Shown in pieces: positions 15,906-22,845 of a stretch of DNA of 25,287 bases. The DNA lies in contig CAYXPR010000022.1 of NCBI GenBank assembly GCA_964467255.1, positions 1-25,287 of the forward strand. The letters run 5' to 3'. The notes beneath the pieces are model-generated. The model ran no database searches and had not been told where the DNA came from. It worked only from the letters and a program-made list of their open reading frames with translations. This stretch comes from CAYXPR01 sp964467255 (GTDB taxonomy: Bacteria > Pseudomonadota > Alphaproteobacteria > Rickettsiales > RGZB01). The position numbers were made by a program, and so were the translations under genes. How positions within the stretch are numbered: the first letter of the stretch is position 1; each line of letters opens with the position of its first letter.

Positions 15906-15929
15906 GTAAAAATTCTGCCCTGTGGCCGT

Positions 15930-15955
15930 AAAAAATCAAGTGCCTTCAGCACCTT
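15930..15955 (-). terminator. Intrinsic terminator or attenuator between the M23 peptidase gene and virB8
   Basis: Read on the minus strand, AAGGTGC (15955-15949) can pair with GCACTT (15943-15938) with one bulged G, followed by GA and a run of six T (15935-15930). This is the layout of a modest Rho-independent terminator for the upstream peptidase transcript. Because only 24 nt separate the T-run from the virB8 ATG, the hairpin must either overlap the virB promoter or regulate read-through into the operon. Confidence 0.5.
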
Positions 15956-16032
15956 GCTCATGAGTGTAAGAAATTTTACAGGCGCTGTATAGTAATTTTG
16001 CAACCGTGCGGGTGTGGGCGCGCTGCAAACAC

Positions 16033-17457
16033 CTAGTCGTTTGACGCCACCTGTTCGCGCATCGGCAGCGACGTGCGCAGCGCAATCATCTTTTTCTTGG
16101 CTTCGTTAAAGCCGGCGAGTTCTTTTTTATTCAGCTTGCGGCCGGGCGTCATCTTCACTTTGGAAGGATTCATCTGGCGGCCCGCCACAATCACTTCGTA
16201 ATGCAAATGCGGGCCCGTGGAAACACCAGTATTGCCCGAATACGCCACCACCTGACCCTGCTTCACCCTGCGGCCCTTCTTGATGCCGCTGGCATATTTA
16301 TGCAAGTGCGCATACGCCGTCATATATTCAGAAGTGTGGCGGATGCGAAGATAATTTCCATAGCCACCTTTTTTACCCACTTGATCCACCACGCCATCAC
16401 CCGCCGCATAAACCGGCGTGCCGCGCGGCACAGAAAAATCTACGCCCTTATGCATACGGGAATAGCCGAGCACGGGGTGGCGGCGCATACCAAAGCCCGA
16501 TGAAATCCGCGCTCCGCTGATGGGGGTTTTGAGCAGGGCCTTGCGCACGCTGTGACCATCTTCCGTATAATAATCCGTATCGCCGTCCGGCGTGGTATGG
16601 CGAATAATTTTTAATTCCTCACCGTTCACCGTCAGTGAGGCAAACAGCATTTCACCTTCGCGCACATACTGGCCGTTTTCATCCACAAATACTTCGTAAA
16701 TTACTTCGAAATGGTTGCCGTTTCGAATATCGCGCTGAAAGTCCACGTCATAACTATATGCCTTCACCGCCTGCTGCATCACGCTGCTCGGCACCTCTAA
16801 GGCGCCCGCCAGCTGGAACAGGCTGCTGGAAATCACGCCGCCTGCGCGGCTGATTTGTTTTTCGAGTTTCTTTTCTTCTTTTTTCGCGGCGAATTCGCCT
16901 TTATCATTCTTTTTTACCACTACGCGGTGATCTGGTTTTTCGATGGTGAGAGAGACAAAGTCTAAATCGCCCGTCTCTTCTTTTTCCGTGAAGCTGGCAT
17001 AAATTTCCTGCCCCACGTTAATTGAGCGCATGTCATAAATTTTCTTCAGTGCGTTCGCCGCCTGATACGCCTCTTTATCCTCCACCCCCGCTTTGGTCAG
17101 CACGCCAATCAGTGTGTCGCCGCGCTCCACCACCAGCTGCACTTTCTGCGGCCCATCCTCCGTAATCGGAGACTTGATTGCCAGCAGGTTCGCTTTTTCC
17201 GTTGTGGGTTTTTCTTCCTCAACCGCCTGAACGATGAATGGGTTTTTCTGAGGGGGTTTTTCGGCGGCTTTCTGAGCAGGCGCCTCTGCGTTTCTCGCGG
17301 CTCTTTCCACCGGAGCGGTGCGGAGGTGGTGCGTAGTCGCCACCGTTTGCGCCGTAACAAAGCCCAGCGCGAACACCACCACACCATAGAGCACCAGATA
17401 TTTACGCAGCAGCATTTTGCCTAGCAAATATCGGAGCAATGCAAAAAAATTAGCCAT
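16033..17457 (-). CDS. M23-family cell-wall endopeptidase, membrane anchored, with LysM-like region
   Basis: This is a zinc endopeptidase that cleaves peptidoglycan cross-links in the periplasm, or a degenerate relative activating other hydrolases. With the ATG at 17457 it has 474 residues: a membrane anchor near the N terminus (YLVLYGVVVFALGFVTAQTV), a charged Pro/Lys/Glu linker, a LysM/OapA-like segment (ERGDTLIGVLTKAGV), and a C-terminal M23 domain. That domain opens with SSGFGMRRHPVLGYSRMHKG, giving the zinc ligands His and Asp in HKGVDFS. Its third ligand is in GPHLHYEVIV, with AYAHLHKY before it, so the catalytic set is complete. An upstream in-frame GTG (17475) lacks a better SD. It is separated from virB8 by 127 bp with a terminator-like hairpin. 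Confidence 0.9.
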   Translation of the reverse strand: MANFFALLRYLLGKMLLRKYLVLYGVVVFALGFVTAQTVATTHHLRTAPVERAARNAEAPAQKAAEKPPQKNPFIVQAVEEEKPTTEKANLLAIKSPITEDGPQKVQLVVERGDTLIGVLTKAGVEDKEAYQAANALKKIYDMRSINVGQEIYASFTEKEETGDLDFVSLTIEKPDHRVVVKKNDKGEFAAKKEEKKLEKQISRAGGVISSSLFQLAGALEVPSSVMQQAVKAYSYDVDFQRDIRNGNHFEVIYEVFVDENGQYVREGEMLFASLTVNGEELKIIRHTTPDGDTDYYTEDGHSVRKALLKTPISGARISSGFGMRRHPVLGYSRMHKGVDFSVPRGTPVYAAGDGVVDQVGKKGGYGNYLRIRHTSEYMTAYAHLHKYASGIKKGRRVKQGQVVAYSGNTGVSTGPHLHYEVIVAGRQMNPSKVKMTPGRKLNKKELAGFNEAKKKMIALRTSLPMREQVASND

Positions 17458-17475
17458 TACGTCCGCACTCGTCAC

Positions 17476-17563
17476 ACAACCAATAACGCCGCCCTAAAGT
17501 AACTGATTGAATACGGTAAGTATAGCTTTTTTATCCTACGTGCATTCCGCGCAAAGGCGCACG
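17476..17563. promoter_or_regulatory. ftsY to M23 peptidase intergenic region
   Basis: Directly after the ftsY stop, CGTGC (17539-17543) and GCACG (17559-17563) can pair, with an alternative inner GCGC-AAAG-GCGC (17549-17560). There is no T-run on the minus strand, so a terminator is uncertain. TATACT (minus strand, 17524-17519) is a good -10-like hexamer for the peptidase gene, but no matching -35 is seen. Confidence 0.3.
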
Positions 17564-18835
17564 CTAATTGCCTAATCCCATCAGGCTCCGCGCGAAATCG
17601 GCGGCGGCAAAGGGTTTCAGGTCTTCCACGCCTTCTCCCACGCCCACAGCATAGATAGGCAGGCCGAATTTTTTTGCCAGCGCCACCACCACGCCGCCTT
17701 TGGCCGTGCCGTCGAGCTTAGTCACAATCAGTCCGCTGATATTCACTTTCTCTTTAAACACCTGCACCTGCGAATGCGCGTTCTGCCCCGTGGTGGCATC
17801 CAGCACCAGCACCGTGTGGTGTGGCGCGTGTTCATCGAGCTTTTTCATCACGCGGATAATTTTGGCGAGCTCTTCCATCAGCCCTTCTTTGTTTTGCAGG
17901 CGGCCAGCACTATCAATCAGCAGCACGTCGATGTTTTTCTTTTTTGCTTCCTCCAGCGCCTTATACGCCACGCTGCCGGGGTCTGACTGTGCAGGGCCAG
18001 AAATCACTTCCACGCCCACGCGATTGCCCCACTCGCTTAGCTGCTCCACCGCGGCAGCACGGAACGTATCACAGGCTGCCATCATCACTTTTTTGCCTTC
18101 GCTCTTATATTGCTGCGCCAGCTTGCCCAGCGTGGTGGTTTTGCCATTACCGTTCACGCCCACCACCAGCACCACGTGGGGAGAGGCGTTGCTCAGCGTC
18201 AATGGCTGCGCCGAAGTCGCCAGAATCGCCGCAATTTTTTCGGCCAGCACTTCGCGCACTTCTTCCGCGCTCACTTCTTTGTCGAAGCGGTCTTTAGCAA
18301 GTGCGGCCGTTACTTCGGAGGCCACATTCACACCCATGTCGGAGCTAATCAGCAATTCCTCGAGCGCCTCCAGCATGGCTTCGTCCAGCTTGCGCTTGGT
18401 AACGATGGCGGTGCTTTTGCCCAGCACACTGGTGAGTTTTCCGACCAACGATTTTTTCTCTGGCGCTGGTTTTTCTTTTGGTGCAGGTGCAGAAGGCTTC
18501 GGCACCTGCACTGTAGGCTCTGGTTTTTCTGGCTCCGGCTTAGGCTCAGGCTTTTTTTCTGGCTTGGGTTCCGGTGGAAGCGGCGCTTTCGGCGCAGGCG
18601 GAAGTTCTGCGGCTGTCTTTATTTCGTGCTTCGGCAGCGCTTCTTTCTTTTCTTCTTTTATAGCGGGCACAGAGGGTTCTGGCGGCAGCTCGGGCACATA
18701 TTCAGGCGCAGGAATCGGTTCCGGTGCAGGTATTTCGGTTTTCACCTCACCTTTTTCCACAATTTCGTCAATTCCTTGGCTCAGTTTGCCCGAACTCTTG
18801 GAAAGACCCGCTTTTAAGCGCTTGAACCAGTTCAT
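17564..18835 (-). CDS. ftsY: Signal recognition particle receptor FtsY
   Basis: FtsY is the GTPase that receives ribosome-SRP complexes at the inner membrane. The 423 residues begin with a basic amphipathic stretch (MNWFKRLKAGLSKSSGKL), followed by a long Pro/Glu/Lys-rich acidic A domain (about 30-128) with PEPKP-type repeats, then the NG domains. Motifs: G1 GVNGNGKTTT (226-235), DTFRAAAVEQL (256-266), DSAGRLQNK (308-316), the TKLD guanine-specificity motif (372-375), and the C-terminal VGVGEGVEDLKPF. It is typically next to mtaB and dapF in Alphaproteobacteria; here about 280 bp containing an opposite-strand small ORF separate it from mtaB, so it needs its own promoter or read-through. Confidence 0.96.
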   Translation of the reverse strand: MNWFKRLKAGLSKSSGKLSQGIDEIVEKGEVKTEIPAPEPIPAPEYVPELPPEPSVPAIKEEKKEALPKHEIKTAAELPPAPKAPLPPEPKPEKKPEPKPEPEKPEPTVQVPKPSAPAPKEKPAPEKKSLVGKLTSVLGKSTAIVTKRKLDEAMLEALEELLISSDMGVNVASEVTAALAKDRFDKEVSAEEVREVLAEKIAAILATSAQPLTLSNASPHVVLVVGVNGNGKTTTLGKLAQQYKSEGKKVMMAACDTFRAAAVEQLSEWGNRVGVEVISGPAQSDPGSVAYKALEEAKKKNIDVLLIDSAGRLQNKEGLMEELAKIIRVMKKLDEHAPHHTVLVLDATTGQNAHSQVQVFKEKVNISGLIVTKLDGTAKGGVVVALAKKFGLPIYAVGVGEGVEDLKPFAAADFARSLMGLGN

Positions 18836-18956
18836 GTTTTTAATTGTTCCGCTTTGTTAACGATTTTTTAATCATCTACCAAGTATAGTGGTTATTAGGG
18901 AACTTGCTTCTACTAATAGACTTATTACTTGGGAACTTGGGTTAAGGAGATACTAA
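18836..18956 (+). promoter_or_regulatory. Leader of the small ORF with a 9-bp direct repeat
   Basis: GGGAACTTG occurs at 18898-18906 and again at 18931-18939, 33 bp apart (about three helical turns), each preceded by TTATTA. TATTAG (18892-18897 area) can also pair with CTAATA just downstream, and CCAAGT (18879-18884) can pair with ACTTGG at two places. TATAGT (18884-18889) is a -10-like hexamer without a clear -35. These could be paired operator sites or alternative RNA folds. The ftsY start on the other strand shares this region. Confidence 0.35.
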
Positions 18957-19097
18957 ATGCGACTCACGAAGTCACCTCAAAATTTATTGATGGCCACTCC
19001 GTCGCAACTCGACTTAGTGGATTTTATCAATCAGGCAAAGGCCAAAGAATACGCCGACTGCCGGAAAGAAAAGCTGCTGCTACCTACCACACACTAA
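18957..19097 (+). CDS. Small uncharacterised protein, 46 aa
   Basis: An ORF of 46 codons plus TAA, preceded by AAGGAGA with AAGGAG at 18944-18949, 7 nt before the ATG; this is one of the strongest ribosome binding sites in the window. The product begins MRLTKSPQNLLMATPSQLDL and continues VDFINQAKAKEYADCRKEKL. It is hydrophilic with a probable helix over residues 17-41 and one Cys; there is no signal peptide or membrane segment. I recognise no family. It lies between ftsY and mtaB, opposite to both, and ends 20 bp before the convergent end of mtaB. The SD and leader repeats support a real gene; its short length and lack of a known family keep confidence moderate. Confidence 0.6.
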   Translation: MRLTKSPQNLLMATPSQLDLVDFINQAKAKEYADCRKEKLLLPTTH

Positions 19098-19117
19098 CAG
19101 GTTCAGCTCTTTTTCAC

Positions 19118-20395
19118 TCACGCCGCCGCGCCGAACAATGCACCTTCTGCCATATATTCCGCTTTCACCGACAGCACACTTCCTGCCGCATCCGCCGCTA
19201 GGGGCGTTGTCAGTTTCACGGTGGCGTAATGTTCCGTACGCGCCGTGTCTGCTTTTTCCACCACGGCTGTCAGAGTTTTGCCCACCTGCGTTTTCAAATA
19301 ATCCTGTAATTGTTTTTCGCCCAGCTCACGCAGAATCTTCGCCCGAGCCTTGCGCACCGGCACCGGAACCTGCTTGCTGGGGGGGATTTTTGCGGCCGGA
19401 GTCCCTTCACGTTCCGAATACGGGAACACGTGCAGGTAAATCAGGCCAGTTTCTTCTACCAAACGGCGGGTGTTTTCAAACATTTCGTCCGTTTCCGTCG
19501 GAAAGCCCGCAATAATATCCGCGCCAAACACCACGTCAGGCCTTAGTTCGCGCGCTTTCGCACAAAATTCTATCACTTGCTGGCGAGTATGGCGGCGTGC
19601 CATACGCTTTAACACCATGTCGTCGCCTGCTTGTAAACTCACATGCAAATGCGGCATCAAGCGCGGCTCATGCCCCAGTAGGTGGAAAATATCCTCATCC
19701 ACTTCCGCCACGTCGATAGAAGAAAGCCTCAGGCGCGGCAGTTCCGGCACTTGTGCCAGCAGGCGGCGCATCATCTGCCCCAACGTGGGCGTGCCGGGTA
19801 AATCTTTGCCGTAATCCGTAATATCCACGCCGGTCAGCACCACCTCCTGATATCCCAGCGCCACCAGTGCGCGTGCTTGCTGCACAATTTCGCCTAAAGG
19901 CACCGAGCGGCTGTTGCCGCGACCATAGGGAATAATGCAAAAAGTGCAGCGGTGGTTGCAGCCATTTTGTACCTGCAAAAACGCACGCGCTTTGCCTTCA
20001 AACCCCGCCACCAGATGCAGCGCGGTTTCTGTAATCGCCATAATGTCGTTCACTTTAATGCGCTCGGCATCGCCGATAAAATCGGGGGCGGGCGGCGCAT
20101 AGCTTTCGGCTTTGAGCTTTTCCTCGTTGCCGAGCACGAGGTTTACTTCCTTCATGTCAGCGTATGCTTTCGGGTTCACCTGCGCGGCGCAGCCCGTCAC
20201 GATAATTTTCGCATCGGGGTGTTCGCGGCGATATTTACGAATGGCCTGGCGTGCTTGGCGTTCTGCCTCTTTGGTCACGGCGCACGTGTTGAACACCGCC
20301 ACGTTTTCCGTGCCGGTTTTCTCTAAATTGCTGCGAATCACCTCACTCTCATAGGCGTTGAGGCGGCAGCCAAAGGTAATAATATCCCGTGCCAT
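19118..20395 (-). CDS. mtaB: tRNA t6A37 methylthiotransferase MtaB (radical SAM)
   Basis: MtaB converts N6-threonylcarbamoyladenosine at tRNA position 37 to its 2-methylthio form. The 425 residues show the three domains of methylthiotransferases. The N-terminal UPF0004 domain has cluster cysteines Cys10 (TFGCRLNAYES), Cys38 (FNTCAVT) and Cys69 (VTGCAAQ). The radical SAM core has Cys146, Cys150 and Cys153 in NGCNHRCTFCIIPYGRG, plus LTGVDITDYG and DIIAGFPTETDEMFENT. The C-terminal TRAM-like region is in the last about 60 residues. The GCRLNAYES and short TRAM forms favour MtaB over MiaB or RimO. It starts 27 bp after dapF on the same strand, with no obvious SD before ATG 20395. Confidence 0.92.
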   Translation of the reverse strand: MARDIITFGCRLNAYESEVIRSNLEKTGTENVAVFNTCAVTKEAERQARQAIRKYRREHPDAKIIVTGCAAQVNPKAYADMKEVNLVLGNEEKLKAESYAPPAPDFIGDAERIKVNDIMAITETALHLVAGFEGKARAFLQVQNGCNHRCTFCIIPYGRGNSRSVPLGEIVQQARALVALGYQEVVLTGVDITDYGKDLPGTPTLGQMMRRLLAQVPELPRLRLSSIDVAEVDEDIFHLLGHEPRLMPHLHVSLQAGDDMVLKRMARRHTRQQVIEFCAKARELRPDVVFGADIIAGFPTETDEMFENTRRLVEETGLIYLHVFPYSEREGTPAAKIPPSKQVPVPVRKARAKILRELGEKQLQDYLKTQVGKTLTAVVEKADTARTEHYATVKLTTPLAADAAGSVLSVKAEYMAEGALFGAAA

Positions 20396-20422
20396 ACTGT
20401 ATAAAATCGTTCGTTTGGGGGC

Positions 20423-21256
20423 TTAAAGTTCGACGGTGCCTTCAAACTGCATATTGACCGGCCCCGTCATCAGCACACGGCCATTTTTCAGCCAGTCTAC
20501 CTCTATCGTACCGCCAGGTAAAAATACCGAGGCATGCCGACCCGCTATCAACCCGCGACGACTCGCCGCCACAACAGCAGCACATGCACCCGTTCCGCAG
20601 GCCCGCGTTTCGCCCACTCCCCGTTCAAAAACGCGGAGGCGGATAGTATCAGAAGACAGGATTTGCGCAACCCCGATATTGGCGCGTTCCGGGAAGAGCG
20701 GATGGTGCTCTAACGCTGGGCCCAGCTCAGTGAGCGGCACCGTATTCACATCCGGCACAAAAAACACCGCGTGCGGGTTACCCATCGAAACACCCACCGG
20801 GTCTTTCAGTATACCGTTTTCAATTTTTAAATGAAGGGTATCTATCTGTTTTGAAAGAGGTATTTCATTCCAGTCCAGTTTGGCCTCACCCATATCCACC
20901 TGCACATTCACCATGCCGGCATTGGCCGCCCTTAAAATGCCTGCGCGCGTTTCAATCGTCACCGTCTGCTTCTTCAGCCGCTGCATTTCCATAAACGCCA
21001 CGCAGCGTGTGGCATTGCCGCAGGCATCCACACGGCCCGCATCGGCGTTATAAATCTCCATTTTGCAGTCCGCCACGTAAGAATCCTGCAGCAACACCAG
21101 CTGGTCACAGCCCTTGGTAATGGGGTTATCGCGCGCGGTAAGTTTGCGAATGGCCCATTCATCCAGCGATAGGTCTGTGTGGCGCGCATCGATAATCACG
21201 AAGTCGTTCTCGGCGCCGTCCATTTTTGTGAAAGCTGTGCTTACCATTTGATTCAT
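20423..21256 (-). CDS. dapF: Diaminopimelate epimerase
   Basis: DapF interconverts LL- and meso-diaminopimelate for lysine and peptidoglycan synthesis, using two catalytic cysteines. Both are present: DACGNATRC (first Cys) and ETRACGTGACAAVV (second Cys). Other family segments are FTKMDGAENDFVIIDAR, GVSMGNPHAVFFV and ERGVGETRACG. The frame is open to a GTG at 21274; I prefer ATG 21256 (MNQMVSTAFTKM, 277 residues, normal length), while ATG 21247 is also possible; none has a good SD. Two motif positions are unusual: GAENDF where GLGNDF or GAGNDF is common, and ITKGCDQ where a GxGxDQ form is usual. The catalytic residues are intact, so activity is expected. Confidence 0.93.
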   Translation of the reverse strand: MNQMVSTAFTKMDGAENDFVIIDARHTDLSLDEWAIRKLTARDNPITKGCDQLVLLQDSYVADCKMEIYNADAGRVDACGNATRCVAFMEMQRLKKQTVTIETRAGILRAANAGMVNVQVDMGEAKLDWNEIPLSKQIDTLHLKIENGILKDPVGVSMGNPHAVFFVPDVNTVPLTELGPALEHHPLFPERANIGVAQILSSDTIRLRVFERGVGETRACGTGACAAVVAASRRGLIAGRHASVFLPGGTIEVDWLKNGRVLMTGPVNMQFEGTVEL

Positions 21257-21312
21257 CGCGAAAGTTGCGTACACTAGGGCAGTGCTAAACCCCCGGTGAT
21301 GGTAATGCTATC

Positions 21313-21900
21313 ATGAGACGCATCTGGTATCTACTCAAGAAAATCATCCTGATTGCTGCCCTTGCCAGCGCGGGGTGGTATGGCTACCGCTACACGATGG
21401 AAACCGAAGCAGACCGCCGCATGGCACAGGCTTATCTGCCCTTAGTGCACGCCACAAATGGGTCACAGGTGCGCGACCTTATTCTCTCCGGCCAGCGCAA
21501 CAGCCGCATCACCCTACTGTATGTGTTCGATGCGAATAGTTTGCTTTCCCGCTGGCACTACAAAGACGTCATGCATTTCGCCGACAAATACAACCGCACC
21601 CAGCTGAATATCCTGATGGTGTCGGTCGATGAAAACCCGATGGATGTCGCCGCAATGATTTATAAACAAGGCGGTTCAAAGCTGCACATGCTCATCGTGC
21701 AGCCGCCGGGCAAGGCCTCGCTCGACAATCTCTATGCCGAAATTTACCGCCTTGGCGGTAAAAGCTTTGAGCTTGGCAGCTACCCTTACATCGCCGTGGT
21801 GAATAAGTCAGGCTACATTGAAAAAGTGCCCTTCGGGTTTGATCGCAAGAATAAAATCAGCGGCTTGATTGACCGCGCATTAAATCCACAAAAGCAATGA
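21313..21900 (+). CDS. Membrane-anchored thioredoxin-fold protein lacking CxxC
   Basis: The 195-residue product has an N-terminal membrane anchor (about 8-26, LKKIILIAALASAGWYGYRY) and then a domain that reads like a thioredoxin fold. It has a strand ITLLYVFDANS where thioredoxins have their active site, a helix, a strand LNILMVSVDEN, and the cis-Pro strand SYPYIAVVNKSGYIE typical of TlpA/thioredoxins, followed by a closing helix. The expected CxxC position reads DANSLLSRWH, and there is no Cys anywhere in the protein, so a redox-inactive or chaperone-like role is likely. Fold assignment is by pattern only. Its TGA overlaps the DUF192 start by 4 bp, so it is the first gene of the operon. It diverges from dapF. 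Confidence 0.75.
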   Translation: MRRIWYLLKKIILIAALASAGWYGYRYTMETEADRRMAQAYLPLVHATNGSQVRDLILSGQRNSRITLLYVFDANSLLSRWHYKDVMHFADKYNRTQLNILMVSVDENPMDVAAMIYKQGGSKLHMLIVQPPGKASLDNLYAEIYRLGGKSFELGSYPYIAVVNKSGYIEKVPFGFDRKNKISGLIDRALNPQKQ

Positions 21901-22349
21901 TCGCCCGTTTATTACGTACCGCGTCACTCCTTTCCTTCCTACTGGTTTTTTATGTTTCGCCAGCCCTTGCTGCACCCACAGAGGCGCTGGTCATCGCCAC
22001 CAAAACGGGTGATACGGTTGCGCTGCGTGTTGAAATCGCCGATACGCCGCAAATGCGTGCGCGTGGCCTGATGGAACGCACCGAGCTGCCGGAAAATCAG
22101 GGCATGCTGTTCCTCATGCCAGAAGAAAGTGATATCGGCATGTGGATGAAAAACACCCCGCTGCCACTCGATATGCTTTTCATCAATCGCTCCGGCACCA
22201 TCGTTAAAATCGCCACGGCCACACCCCACTCCACCGACGTTATCCGCGCCGATGCACCGGTAATCTCCGTGCTGGAAGTGGGTGGCGGCCTTGCCAAAAA
22301 ATGGAGTGTTGCGGTGGGCGACAAGGTACGGCACCGTGCGTTCAAATAA
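21897..22349 (+). CDS. DUF192 family exported protein
   Basis: DUF192 proteins are small beta-rich domains of unknown function, common in bacteria and archaea. This one has 150 residues with a signal peptide (RLLRTASLLSFLLVFYVSPALA, cleavage near residue 25). The mature domain shows the family signature: RARGLMERTELPENQGMLF, the MWMKNTPLPLDMLFI block, and VLEVGGGLAKKWSVAVGD. It overlaps the upstream gene by 4 bp and overlaps the next, paralogous gene by 14 bp. Periplasmic location follows from the signal peptide. Confidence 0.9.
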   Translation: MIARLLRTASLLSFLLVFYVSPALAAPTEALVIATKTGDTVALRVEIADTPQMRARGLMERTELPENQGMLFLMPEESDIGMWMKNTPLPLDMLFINRSGTIVKIATATPHSTDVIRADAPVISVLEVGGGLAKKWSVAVGDKVRHRAFK

Positions 22350-22845
22350 ATTATACCGCACCGTTTCGCTGGTGCTGATGGCACTGTTGCTGCCGGCAAG
22401 TCTTTCTGCACAGCAGTCTTTTTTTAGTATCCAGTCCGTGGAAGTCCACCCAGTAAGTGAATCCAACGAAATGCCGCCGCCGGAAAAAGCCCGCAAGGTA
22501 CTACGCGCACATATTTACAATAGCGACAGGCTCTACCCCGATGGCCTCACGATTTCGCAGCGCTTCCCTGAAAATGGCGCACAGTTAAATGTTTTCAGCA
22601 CGCCGCAAACCCTTTCTGTGTCCTTGCAGTTCTTGGGGGTTCCGCGCGACCTTGTGCTCGCAGATGAATCGGGCCGCGTGACAGAGATTTTAGTCGCCAC
22701 CCCCTATACAACGGAGCCTCTCACCAGCACGGGGCTGGTAAAATCCGTGTTGCAATTAAATGCTGGAGAGGCCAAAACATATGGTATCGTGCTGGGCGAA
22801 CGAATCATCCGTCGCGAAGCGATTAAACAAGCGGTAACCCCATGA
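22336..22845 (+). CDS. Divergent DUF192-like exported protein
   Basis: This is preceded by AAGG at 22323-22326 and starts at GTG 22336, which puts a good signal peptide (LYRTVSLVLMALLLPASLSA) at the N terminus; the open frame back to 22282 lacks this logic. The product has 169 residues. From RAHIYNSDRLYPDGL onward it aligns without gaps to the upstream DUF192 protein over about 107 residues with about 26 identities, including FPENG, VPRDL, SG, ATP and VLQL. The DUF192 signature MWMKNT is replaced by SLQFLG, so the conserved surface is lost. It is an apparent tandem duplicate that diverged. Its TGA overlaps the TauE/SafE start by 4 bp. Confidence 0.75.
   Translation: MRSNKLYRTVSLVLMALLLPASLSAQQSFFSIQSVEVHPVSESNEMPPPEKARKVLRAHIYNSDRLYPDGLTISQRFPENGAQLNVFSTPQTLSVSLQFLGVPRDLVLADESGRVTEILVATPYTTEPLTSTGLVKSVLQLNAGEAKTYGIVLGERIIRREAIKQAVTP

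Noticed and set aside
15707..16003. Minus-strand frame overlapping the virB8 start, considered as a VirB7 candidate
   Set aside because: No lipobox or signal peptide, and most of it overlaps virB8 out of frame with Arg/Trp-rich composition.
17700..18860. Long antisense open frame (386 codons) opposite ftsY
   Set aside because: Ser/Gly/Phe-rich low-complexity product that mirrors the Pro/Glu/Lys-rich FtsY linker; the FtsY frame has all family motifs.
22282..22335. Earlier ATG start for the DUF192-like protein
   Set aside because: Would add a non-hydrophobic stretch before the signal peptide and a longer overlap with DUF192; GTG 22336 has AAGG upstream.
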